From Bog-473 sp963763575 (lineage in GTDB: Bacteria > Actinomycetota > Acidimicrobiia > Acidimicrobiales > RAAP-2): 64,000 nucleotides of DNA. Position numbers and translations under genes: made by a program. Within the stretch, counting starts at the first letter, position 1, and each line of letters opens with the position of its first letter. The notes under the pieces were generated by a model, which was not told the DNA's origin, did no database searches, and was given only the letters and a program-made list of their open reading frames with translations. Positions 29,201 through 36,814 of this stretch are shown here, piece after piece. Where the stretch lies: assembly GCA_963763575.1 (NCBI GenBank), contig CAVXPD010000002.1:1-64000 (forward strand). Reading direction: 5' to 3'.

Positions 29201-29610
29201 CGCTTGGCCCTCCGTTGTTGTCGGCGTCCTGGTCGCCGCCGTTGTCCTGGGCAATACCGTTGACGATGGCCGGCGGCGGAGCCACCGGAGGGGCCGTTGT
29301 CGGCGGCGGAGCCACCGGAGGGGCCGTTGTCGGCGGAGGGGGCGGCGGGGGTGGCACCGTGGTCGGCGGAGGGGGCGGCGGCGCTGGCACGGCAGTCGTC
29401 GGCGCCGGTGGCGCGGTGGCGGTGTGGGCCGCAGGGGTGGGTTTGATGGCGGTGGCGTGGGAGTTCGACATCAGGCCGAGCCCGAGAGCCAGACCTCCCG
29501 CCACGAGAGCCGCGATCACCGCAATGAGGATTCCTAGTCGTTTGGTCACTTGATGTCCTTTGAAATTGTTGTCGGACTGTTGCCGTCTGATCTCCTCCCG
29601 CGATCTCGGG
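28756..29610. repeat. Long direct repeat, copy 2 (partner 7952-8830)
   Basis: Nearly identical by eye to 7952-8830, same orientation, about 20.8 kb away. The left breakpoint falls inside the 3' end of the membrane-protein gene. Confidence 0.85.
29181..29549 (-). CDS. Proline-rich exported protein, cassette copy 2
   Basis: The GTG at 29549 follows AAAGGA and starts a 122-residue protein: a hydrophobic signal or anchor (LGILIAVIAALVAGGLALGL), a Thr/Ala/Pro stretch, a run of Pro blocks (PPPPPPTT, APPVAPPPTT), and a polar Asp/Asn/Gly-rich C-terminus (QDNGGDQDADNNGGPSDGDG). The proline part is encoded partly by two exact 30-bp repeats (29271-29330). It looks like a wall-spanning or secreted linker protein; function unknown. 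This copy shows what copy 1 lost. Confidence 0.72.
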   Translation of the reverse strand: MTKRLGILIAVIAALVAGGLALGLGLMSNSHATAIKPTPAAHTATAPPAPTTAVPAPPPPPPTTVPPPPPPPPTTAPPVAPPPTTAPPVAPPPAIVNGIAQDNGGDQDADNNGGPSDGDGNL

Positions 29611-29719
29611 CGTCGAACTTCACTACGGTGGAAGCGCCACGAGAGTTCACTCGGAGTCATAAGAAGTCTGATCAAGACGATGGGCAAACTCTTCAAGCTG
29701 CCGCGGCGTATGTTGATGT

Positions 29720-30436
29720 GTGACTCGCCTGCCTCGATCCACGGAGACACCCGCCGCCCAGCGGTCGCCGATACGGCATCCGGTCATCCGGTTGTCCCGA
29801 CACCTCATGATCGGGATCGTCTCGGCCGTTGCGTTAGTACTAATGGCGGCCAACATCAGCTCGGCCGCACGGCCAGCATCGAAGGCCCAAGTTGTGGGCG
29901 CGACAACGGTAATCGGGGGTCATCCGCTCTCTGTCAGATCCTCAATTGGGTCGTTTGGTTGGCTCGCGTCAACCACACCACCGGCGACCTGGGCCCGGCT
30001 CGCGGTCCCTTCCGGTCTTGGAACCCTCTCGAAGCCTCCTGGGTTCCGTGTGGTCGAGGGCGATCCAGACACGCTCTCGGTGGCCCTTCTCAACTCGGTC
30101 GGGACCTACCTCGGCTATCTCAATGTCACTCCTCATCAGGGCAAAGAGACCCTGCAAGACTGGGCGGCATTCCGCCTCTCTCATCTGTTGGACGACGACG
30201 CCGTCTCCGTCCATGAGGACGCCATGGTCAGATCCCTCCGAACGGCAACTGGAGCCAGATCGTGTGTCACCGACGACTACGTGACGACCATCGGTCACCA
30301 CCACTTTCATGAGGTGGCCTGCTACGTCATGAGCGGTTCTGTCAGCAGCGTCGTGGTGGCCGCGACTCCTTCGGGTGATCCTGCCCACGTCTGGACCGAA
30401 TTGGAGAGCGCCGTGGCCGCCTATCCGTTTGAGTAG
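29720..30436 (+). CDS. Exported hypothetical protein, cassette copy 2
   Basis: The GTG at 29720 starts a 238-residue protein with one N-terminal hydrophobic segment (HLMIGIVSAVALVLMAANIS) and an outside domain with GSFGWLASTTPPATWARLAV, YLGYLNVTPHQGKETLQDW and HHHFHEVACYVMSG. It is a clear paralogue of the copy 1 gene at 7178-7914. Here it diverges from the proline-rich gene, whereas in copy 1 the intact gene sits downstream of the membrane-protein gene. Function unknown. Confidence 0.75.
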   Translation: MTRLPRSTETPAAQRSPIRHPVIRLSRHLMIGIVSAVALVLMAANISSAARPASKAQVVGATTVIGGHPLSVRSSIGSFGWLASTTPPATWARLAVPSGLGTLSKPPGFRVVEGDPDTLSVALLNSVGTYLGYLNVTPHQGKETLQDWAAFRLSHLLDDDAVSVHEDAMVRSLRTATGARSCVTDDYVTTIGHHHFHEVACYVMSGSVSSVVVAATPSGDPAHVWTELESAVAAYPFE

Positions 30437-30804
30437 CGCGATCGCCGAAGCCATCCCGGCTTAGGTCGGGGCTCCTGGAGCACCCATGCACCTCGCGTTT
30501 GCCTCGCGATGAGAGGCGAACACTCTGCCAAGGGCCTATCGGACCTGGGGCTAGCTCCTCCCTTGCGGTCTTCTTGGTCTCGGTGCTCAAGGAGCTGTGA
30601 GCAGCACCCTGGTAGTACCTGGAGGCGGTATACAAGGACGTGCGCCCGGGTGTGCGCTGGGTCCTCGGCGAACATGGAGATCAGATCTCCCGTCCGCTGG
30701 CGGATCGCCCGGTGCGAACGGGGGATTGCCAATGGAACTCTCAGGCAACCCGTACTGGCGGTGAGGAGAACCCAAATGTTGTGCCATCGAAGCCTTGATC
30801 GGTT
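30437..30804. other. Region without a recognisable gene
   Basis: Between the exported-protein gene and the LuxR fragment. Short frames exist on both strands but none resembles a family. It probably holds decayed sequence. Confidence 0.4.
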
Positions 30805-31025
30805 AGTGCGGCTCGAGGTGCTCACCGCTAGCGAACGTCGCATCGCCGAATTGGCCGCTGGAGGGCTAACAAACCGGAGATCGCCCTAACCTTGTTCGTC
30901 ACCCCCCCACGGTCGACGGCCACCTTACGCACGTGTTTACACCCGCGGATCCAGCTACCGGCCGCTCTCGCAGCACCCACGAGCGCAGTCCGAGGTCAAC
31001 CCCGACGACGCCGTGCCCCGCAAAA
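30805..31025 (+). pseudogene. LuxR-family regulator, C-terminal fragment
   Basis: The fragment contains LEVLTASERRIAELAAGGLTN, then in shifted frames remnants of TVDGHLTHVF and LPAALAAPTSAVRG, and after the coding part the shared tail CGCAAAAGTCAG. These match the end of the regulator at 3655-6546. Only the DNA-binding end is left, with indels; inactive. Confidence 0.6.
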
Positions 31026-31347
31026 GTCAGGGGGGTCTGCGGGGGGCTCGCACGGTGTGAAGACGGACACCGCGAGTACATCATGAGACGTGTGCGGCGA
31101 CGACTCGCTTGACCGACATGCCTCCGCCACAGGCTCCGGAGCCCGAGTCGCCCTTCATCCGATCGTTGAACCGGACGAGGGCGGGTGGCGTGCTTCCGAT
31201 GGACTCCTTCAGAGGGGCGCGTCCGCATCCTCGGACCGTTCGTAAACGGAAGCAGCGGCCTAGGTGCAAATCGAAACGCCAACCAAGTCGTTTCTCGGCA
31301 CATTCTCACCCAGTGAGGGGTTACCAAAACCGATGAGGAGACAAGGC
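31026..31347. other. Leader region of the second secreted-repeat gene
   Basis: About 320 bases with no supported gene. The frame of the secreted-repeat gene is open back to 31264, but the ribosome site at 31333-31343 favours the ATG at 31348. Confidence 0.35.
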
Positions 31348-31898
31348 ATGAAGCAGGAACCGCAGTACAGGAGTTGGACACACAAGGTCCCAGTAAGACG
31401 AAAGGCCGGTCTTGCCCTGGCCCTTGGTGGGCTGTCGGGGTTGGTCTTGGCGGCGGGTACGGCGGATGCAGCGGCTGGCGTCGTGGTGTCCACGACCAAG
31501 AATCCGAGCCAGGGAACGATCCTCGTGAGCGGGAAGACCCTCTACACCTTGAAGGCCAGCAAGACCCCCTGCACAGCACAATGCCTGAAGATCTGGCCCG
31601 CACTCATGCTGCCCAAAGGTGTCACGAAGGCCACGGCTGGGACTGGCGTGAGAGCGTCCAAGCTCGGCACCGTCAAGCGGAGTGGGGGCTCCCTCCAGGT
31701 GACGTATTCCGGCAAGCCGCTGTACTTCTTCGTCGGTGACGCTGCGGCCGGCAAGGTGAACGGAAATATCACTGATACGTGGGGCAAGTGGTCCGATGTC
31801 GTCACCGTGAAGTGCCGCAAGCAAGCACTGGCTCTGGCTCAAGTTCCGGCTCAGGCTCTGGAGGATCGACTGCCGGTACGGGTGGCGTGTCGTTCTAG
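31348..31898 (+). CDS. Secreted-repeat (COG4315/PF03640-like) exported protein, copy 2
   Basis: The ATG at 31348 follows GAGGAGACAAGGC. A signal peptide (AGLALALGGLSGLVLAAGTA, cleavage near ADAAAG) precedes two repeats (GKTLYTLKASKTPCTAQCLK; GKPLYFFVGDAAAGKVNGN) and WGKWSDVVTV. An indel near 31812 changes frame; the natural end is a Gly/Ser-rich tail closing in GTGGVSF and a TAG at 31896, whereas the uncorrected frame runs to 32088. It is a paralogue of the gene at 9610 and, as there, is followed by desaturase sequence. Confidence 0.7.
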
Positions 31899-31925
31899 GC
31901 CCGAGCTTCGGCACCGGGAGAGATC

Positions 31926-32069
31926 ATGTCCTCTGTCCTCGTCACACCAAACCGTCCTGCTGCCTCTTTGCCAACCGGGCGAAGGAGCCGGGAGGCGAGT
32001 GGGCCGTGAATGGCGCTGTCGTTCCGTGTCTACTTCCCCGCGGCCGGGGTGGTGGCTATGGCCGCGGGC
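31926..32069 (+). pseudogene. Sterol-desaturase-like gene, N-terminal fragment
   Basis: An ATG 27 bases after the secreted-repeat stop begins a sequence that resembles the N-terminus of the desaturase at 10187, most clearly LSFRVYFPA against LSSRVYLPA. It has an in-frame stop and ends where the 18-bp palindrome begins, so only the first tenth of the gene remains. Confidence 0.4.
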
Positions 32070-32087
32070 TAGAAGAGCGCTCTTCTA
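32070..32087. promoter_or_regulatory. 18-bp perfect palindrome
   Basis: TAGAAGAGCGCTCTTCTA is a perfect inverted repeat, near-identical to the one at 21770-21787. It marks the right edge of cassette copy 2 and sits 30 bases beyond the stop of the decarboxylase fragment on the other strand. Confidence 0.55.
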
Positions 32088-32117
32088 AGGGAAAGGAGCT
32101 GTACTGACGTTCAGTTC

Positions 32118-32627
32118 TCATGGCAATGGCCGTTGTGGTTGGGTTTCATCGACGCCCGTTCGCCCGAGAGAGCGCTTCGAGCTGGGCTGTTCGCATCGAC
32201 GTGATGCATCGAGAGCAGTCACGCTTGAGTCGATTGGGATATTGAGAACCGTCGTCACTTGCAAGTTCAGGGCCTTCCGGGCGGCTTCGACCACAGTGTC
32301 TGGTTCATCGATGCACAGGCCGATGCAGCGGTATCCCTCGTTGAGGCTCACGATGTCGATGCCTCGCAGATTGTATGAGGGCGGGTGATTAGCCCCCAAA
32401 GTGAAAGACAGGCCTTTCATCGCTGCATATTCGCCGTTGCGTAGGACGACTACGAGCACTCGCACCCCGAGCTGGGCCGCGGTCCAGAGAGCTTGGATGG
32501 GGTACTGGATCGACCCGTCGCCCACGAGAGCGACGACGGGCCTTGATGGGTCGGCCAGGGCGATGCCGATGGGGGCGGGCAGGCCCCAACCGAGGCCGCC
32601 GCCGCTGTCCGCGTTGTAGTGCTTCAA
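32118..32627 (-). pseudogene. Benzoylformate decarboxylase-like TPP enzyme, C-terminal fragment
   Basis: The 169-residue frame contains GGGLGWGLPAPIGIALADP and the thiamine diphosphate/Mg motif VVALVGDGSIQYPIQALW ending in LRNGEYAAMK, as in the last domain of benzoylformate decarboxylase and related enzymes. The other two domains (about 350 residues) are missing upstream, where an unrelated gene ends 30 bases away. It cannot be active alone. It is probably a remnant of an aromatic (mandelate-type) pathway. Confidence 0.65.
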
Positions 32628-32657
32628 GCGGTTAGAAAGAGCTGGGACTCTCGTCTT

Positions 32658-33134
32658 TCAGGATTTGGAATCCTTCGGTTGTCCCCAACGAGCGTCTCCG
32701 AAATCCCGCACCGGTGGTCCGCCAAAGTAGTACTGAGCGATCCGGAGCACTTGCGTGTCATCGAGATGATCGATATCGACCCGCACGTCGGCGGCCACCT
32801 TCGCGGCGACGTCAGGGCGATGCTTTTCGACGTATGCCACCCAGTGGTGAGAAGCATTCGCCTTGCCCCCGCCATGACCCAACAGAAGAATCGCCGCCGC
32901 CGGTGCCAAAGCTTCGGTCACCTCGCGCCAATACGCAGAGTTATCGGCTTCGTAGGTGCCCTTGGGGTTGCCCGCCATATGGTGAACCTTGTGGAGGTGA
33001 CCTTGCGGATCAGTGGCGAGAACATGCTCAGGAACGTGTCCGGGTGTCGCATCGGTAGGGTAGATCGTTGTCTCGCGAAAGTCGACGACTGCCACAACGT
33101 TCTTTTCTCGCACCAGCTCGACGTCCTCAACCAT
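32658..33134 (-). CDS. Conserved hypothetical protein (baeRF/host-attachment-like)
   Basis: The 158-residue protein begins VVAVVDFRETTIYPTDA, has GHLHKVHHMAGNPKGTYEAD in the middle and AAAILLLGHGGGKANASHHW near residue 100. The last motif, and the overall order, recall the bacterial release-factor-like (baeRF) proteins, but the match is by eye. The ATG lies 3 bases after the stop of the HicA-like gene, so the two are cotranscribed. It could be the partner in a two-gene toxin-antitoxin-like or translation-linked unit; this is inference. Confidence 0.6.
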   Translation of the reverse strand: MVEDVELVREKNVVAVVDFRETTIYPTDATPGHVPEHVLATDPQGHLHKVHHMAGNPKGTYEADNSAYWREVTEALAPAAAILLLGHGGGKANASHHWVAYVEKHRPDVAAKVAADVRVDIDHLDDTQVLRIAQYYFGGPPVRDFGDARWGQPKDSKS

Positions 33135-33136
33135 CG

Positions 33137-33436
33137 TCAGACCTCTTTGCCTTTAGCCTCGAGCTCGTCCACTACAGCACGATACCCGGCACTGGTCAGC
33201 ATACGGCGAAGATCGACGACCTGTTGAATGTCGATATCTTTGTGCTTCGGAGGTTTAAGGACTTCGCTCTCGGTGCCCACGCTGACCGTGTACTTGCCGT
33301 CGTGGTGCTGCTCGACTGATCCCACTGCTTCCAGCAAAGACAACACGGCCGGCCACTCGATGTTGTGGCTCGTCGGATGTTGAAAGATCTGCAACAGCGT
33401 GTCGCGATGTCGACTGTTCAAGTTCCCACCTGGCAT
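33137..33436 (-). CDS. HicA-like small protein
   Basis: The 99-residue protein (from ATG 33436, GAGGGG upstream) has the shape SRHRDTLLQIFQHPTSHNIE, then LLEAVGSVEQHHDGKYTVSV and VLKPPKHKDIDIQQVVDLRR. This resembles short actinobacterial proteins grouped with HicA double-stranded-RNA-binding toxins, with the HHDGK stretch in place of the toxin's catalytic-His loop. No HicB antitoxin is next to it; instead it precedes the 158-residue gene at 33134. Confidence 0.55.
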   Translation of the reverse strand: MPGGNLNSRHRDTLLQIFQHPTSHNIEWPAVLSLLEAVGSVEQHHDGKYTVSVGTESEVLKPPKHKDIDIQQVVDLRRMLTSAGYRAVVDELEAKGKEV

Positions 33437-33898
33437 CGATGTACGATTCCCCTCATTAGATCGGATATGGCTCCGTTGCGTAGACCGCTGACCCAAGCAG
33501 AGGTCCACCTTCGACGCTACTCCCGGTCCCGGAACGGGGATACGGCGGTTCGATGCCTGAGAGGCTGTTTTGGACAATCGATTCCGACGAGGCTCCCGCC
33601 GCTGCCGCGAGGCCATCCGGATGACCTCGTGTTCGGGCCACTCTCGCGAGCGCCGACGCGCAACCGAGTCGGACCTCGTCGACAACGTGTCCTTCCCAAG
33701 TAGAGGGTCGGCCGTCGAGACGAAGGTTCCTATCTTCAGCTCCATCGGCGCAGTTCAGAGCTGGGTTTTCAACTCTCAGTGTGCCAGCGAAGCTCGCTCT
33801 GACTCTTCCGTTCGGCCATGGTCTGCGACTCCTCCAGACGCGACATGGCCGCTTTGCGTGCAGTGAGAAACTGATCAAAGACTCATGGAGGAAACACC
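33437..33898. other. Divergent intergenic region
   Basis: About 460 bases between the HicA-like gene and the VOC gene. Open frames are present on both strands but none looks like a protein family; it should hold both promoters. Confidence 0.35.
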
Positions 33899-34366
33899 AT
33901 GCCTACCGAAAACGTCCTTGAGGCGTGGACCATTCGTTCCACACTGATCGCCGTAGCCGACCTGGATCGATCCGTCGCCTTCTACCGGGACATCGGTCCT
34001 TTCGATGAGATCCTCCGCGAGGACGCGGTCGCGGTGGTGGGTGAGATGTCGCCCACATCGATCGTTCTGATCCTGCGTGAAATGCGTGGCGTTGGTCAGG
34101 CTCGCCATGGCCAGCAGTCGCTGGGTCTGCGGTCAATTCACTTCAACGTCGGATCGCTCGGCGAGTTGGATCGGATCGACTCCCTATTGCGGGGACGTAA
34201 ACTCTTTACCTCCCGCCGCCAGATCGCCGACGGCGCGGCGGAACTCCTGCTCGGACGCGATCCGGACAACTTGCCTCTGGCGTTCGTCTGCTATGGCGAA
34301 GCCAAACCAGTTGAACCCGACTATTACCGAGCGATTGTGCCTCTGATTTATTCACTGGACGTGTGA
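33899..34366 (+). CDS. VOC (glyoxalase/bleomycin-resistance fold) family protein
   Basis: The 155-residue protein starts at an ATG after GGAGGAAA. It has the VOC beta-alpha-beta pattern: LIAVADLDRSVAFYRDIGPF at the N-terminus and LRSIHFNVGSLGELDRID in the second half. VOC proteins bind a metal and act as lyases, dioxygenases or isomerases, or simply sequester ligands; the metal ligands cannot be assigned with confidence. It stands alone, upstream of the integrase remnant. Confidence 0.75.
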   Translation: MPTENVLEAWTIRSTLIAVADLDRSVAFYRDIGPFDEILREDAVAVVGEMSPTSIVLILREMRGVGQARHGQQSLGLRSIHFNVGSLGELDRIDSLLRGRKLFTSRRQIADGAAELLLGRDPDNLPLAFVCYGEAKPVEPDYYRAIVPLIYSLDV

Positions 34367-34549
34367 CACCGCCACCCGAGCCCGAACACCGCAGCGGCGC
34401 AGCCTGTCAGGGACCCTCGGCGTCCCTACTGGGCTGACGTGGACCGGCAGCATCAGATCGTCCGTCCGAGTGGTGGCGATAGTGGAGTCGCTCTACGACA
34501 GCGACGCATCGGGCGGCTGCTCAAGTCGACCACCAAGAGGTACGCGCCC

Positions 34550-34816
34550 CTGGAAGATGACGTCCGATCCCTTCTCAAGGTGATTGAAAGCGTGACCCGT
34601 AAGTTGCTGACCTGTCCATCGCCAGCACCGCTATGCGCACCGGTGAGCTACTCGGCCTGCGATGGGCCGATGTCGACTAGACGGAGGCCGAGGTTCATGT
34701 CGCCGCAGCAATAACCGATGGTGGCCCACGAGTTGGAGTGGTTCGCAAGTCCGCCGAACGATCCCACTGACGAGACCTACCACTGATGACGGCAGCGGTG
34801 CCCGCACTGAAATGTC
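34550..34816 (+). pseudogene. Tyrosine recombinase (phage integrase) remnant
   Basis: Across two frames this segment gives EDDVRSLLKVIESVTRKLL, then TAMRTGELLGLRWADVD, a TAG stop, then TEAEVHVAAAITDGGP and VVRKSAERS with a further stop and RDLPL. TAMRTGELLGLRWADVD is the box I motif of tyrosine recombinases, with the first catalytic Arg, and the rest follows the family order up to the core beta strands. The N-terminal arm and the C-terminal His/Arg/Tyr part are missing. Confidence 0.6.
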
Positions 34817-35031
34817 AGCTCTGACGAGCTGAGGCCTGGTTTCGGTCATGTCCAGCACGTGCCGTCCACGTCTGTGGTTGCACGTGTGAGCCGTCCTTGG
34901 TGATGTGATTGGCGTTTCAGCCGGTATGCGTGGGTTTGTTTGCCTGATGGAACGGATCCATATGCTCGCGATCGCTTGCTGGCATGGAACAAGCAAAACA
35001 AAATGGCTCGAACGGTGAAAAGGGAGAGTTG
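34817..35031. other. Region after the integrase remnant
   Basis: No supported gene. It supplies the leader for the second VOC gene. Confidence 0.3.
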
Positions 35032-35433
35032 ATGAAGACGTTTGGGATAACCGCGACGCTTCCGGCTCAGGACCTGAACAGGGCCAAGGCGTTCTACCTG
35101 GACAAAGTTGGACTTCAAGCGGTTGAATCCCACTTCCTTGAGGCCAGCGATGGGCGCGTGGGCTTCGCGGTTGGAGATGGCGTCAATCGGCTCTTTGTCT
35201 ATCCCGCCGAGGCGAGGTCGTCGGGGGAGTTCACGCAAGCCGTTCTCCAGGTCACTGACGTTCGCGCCACCGTCCAAGAAATGAGGGGCCGGGGCGTGAC
35301 CTTCGAGGAGTACAACACCGCCGAGACGCAGACTCAGAACGGCATCGCTCAGACGCCTGATGGACGCGAGGGAGCGTGGTTCAAAGACCCGGAAGGCAAT
35401 CTGGTCGGCGTCATCTCCGCCCTGTCGGGGTAG
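35032..35433 (+). CDS. VOC family protein
   Basis: The 133-residue protein starts at ATG 35032 after AAAGGGAGAG. The pattern TLPAQDLNRAKAFYLDKVGL, VLQVTDVRATVQEMRGRGV and AWFKDPEGNLVGVIS is typical of glyoxalase-fold proteins, with the conserved DPEGN loop before the last strand. Its reaction is unknown. The frame is open 16 codons upstream, but the chosen start has the better ribosome site. Confidence 0.83.
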   Translation: MKTFGITATLPAQDLNRAKAFYLDKVGLQAVESHFLEASDGRVGFAVGDGVNRLFVYPAEARSSGEFTQAVLQVTDVRATVQEMRGRGVTFEEYNTAETQTQNGIAQTPDGREGAWFKDPEGNLVGVISALSG

Positions 35434-35522
35434 GACCGAAATAGTGTCAACTGACAGGTGGCACGTCTCACAACCCCAAGGCAGGTTGTCAACGCGGATT
35501 CTGACGTGTTGGCCAAGTGGGA

Positions 35523-36227
35523 CTAAGGCCTTCTGCGCTTCGAGCCGCCGCGACCGCGAGTCCTACCTCTGACATCTACGGCATCTCCGCCCGTACCCAA
35601 AGTTCTGGGATCGGTACTGATGGTCCTTTCCAACACGGCGAGGCTCTCGGACATCGTGGTCGCAAAGTCGCCATTGTGGATGAACCACTGGGTATGAGCT
35701 GCCTGCACTACACCAAGTGCTGCTGCAGCCAACATGGTGGGCACCAAAGCGTCGCTGGGTAACTCCAATCGAGAAGAGATGAACTCGGCGATCACCGGTT
35801 GAATCTTCAACTGGATAGCACCCACCACTCCCCTCAACACAATTGGATTGTCCGCGACCACGGCAATCCAACGCCTCAGAACGATCGGATCGACTGCAGA
35901 GAATTCCTCCTCAAGCGCCACACGAAGCGAGCGCAGCGGAGGCTCGTCTGCCGGTCTGGCTGCTAAGGCCTGACGCAGAACTTCGCTTCGTCTGACGATG
36001 CGGAGCTGCAGCACCTCCTCCTTGGAAGGAAAGTACCGGTAGAAAGTGCGTACGGAGATGTGTGCCTCGGCCGTGATGTCGTCGACGGTTACATTGGCAA
36101 ACCCACGCTGGTCGAACAGTCGCAGAGCGACTGCTTCCAACTCCGATGCCATCATTTCCGTTCGTTTCGCCCGAAGCTTGAGCGAAAGCGACTGTGATTC
36201 CTGGTCGTGCTCTCTCGTCGGTGTCAT
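35523..36227 (-). CDS. TetR-family transcriptional regulator
   Basis: The 234-residue protein has an N-terminal helix-turn-helix (VALRLFDQRGFANVTVDDIT, then AEAHISVRTFYRYFPSKEEV) and a helical C-terminal domain. The C-terminus ends in a basic tail (GRTRGRGGSKRRRP) that could add DNA contacts. The ATG at 36227 is chosen; another at 36275 is possible. No target gene is obvious; it converges with the VOC gene. Confidence 0.85.
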   Translation of the reverse strand: MTPTREHDQESQSLSLKLRAKRTEMMASELEAVALRLFDQRGFANVTVDDITAEAHISVRTFYRYFPSKEEVLQLRIVRRSEVLRQALAARPADEPPLRSLRVALEEEFSAVDPIVLRRWIAVVADNPIVLRGVVGAIQLKIQPVIAEFISSRLELPSDALVPTMLAAAALGVVQAAHTQWFIHNGDFATTMSESLAVLERTISTDPRTLGTGGDAVDVRGRTRGRGGSKRRRP

Positions 36228-36814
36228 GTTCTTTCGGTTGCATGTTATTGGTGGCGACTCAACGGGGGTGGCCATCTAGGAAACACTGTAGAGGGCTCGC
36301 TCTTGCCCCAGGTTGTATCTGCCCGGGTCTCGGTGATCATGGGGGCGCGCGAACCGAGAGTCATCAGTCCCGAGCGGCGGCCGACGGAATGGAGTAGGGG
36401 TTCCGCCAGCGATTGCGGTCCATGGGCCATGGACCGCACCAGAACTTCGTGCTTCTTCACCCCTCTGGTGCGCGAACGGGCGCCGCTCTTGGGAGACAAT
36501 CAGGTCGGATCCTGTCAAAGATCCAAGTACCGGACCCGCGTGTGTCGCCGTTCTAACGGAGCTGGCGATACAAATCCGCTTTGGCTGGCTGCCCAATACT
36601 GCGACGGGTGTTCATATGTGGAGTTCGCTTGCCTTCGGTGGCGATTGCCTTTTCGCGGAGCCCCCTACTGTTTGGCTGAAACCGCCTTCGGCAATGACGG
36701 GAGGGCGGCGTTTCGATCACCTAGAGAAGCACTTTCTGGTTAGGGTAAGGATCAAGCGGAGCCGAAGCGGCCTGGCGATATTCGCCGCCTAGATTCCCAG
36801 TTCGTTCGCCGCTG
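36228..36814. other. Intergenic region without a recognisable gene
   Basis: About 590 bases upstream of the TetR gene and downstream of the exported hydrolase. Frames on both strands are low in family-like motifs. Nothing further is seen. Confidence 0.4.

Noticed and set aside
29271..29330. Tandem 30-bp repeats as a CRISPR or regulatory array
   Set aside because: They encode repeated Pro/Ala/Thr codons in frame in the proline-rich protein; there are no spacers.
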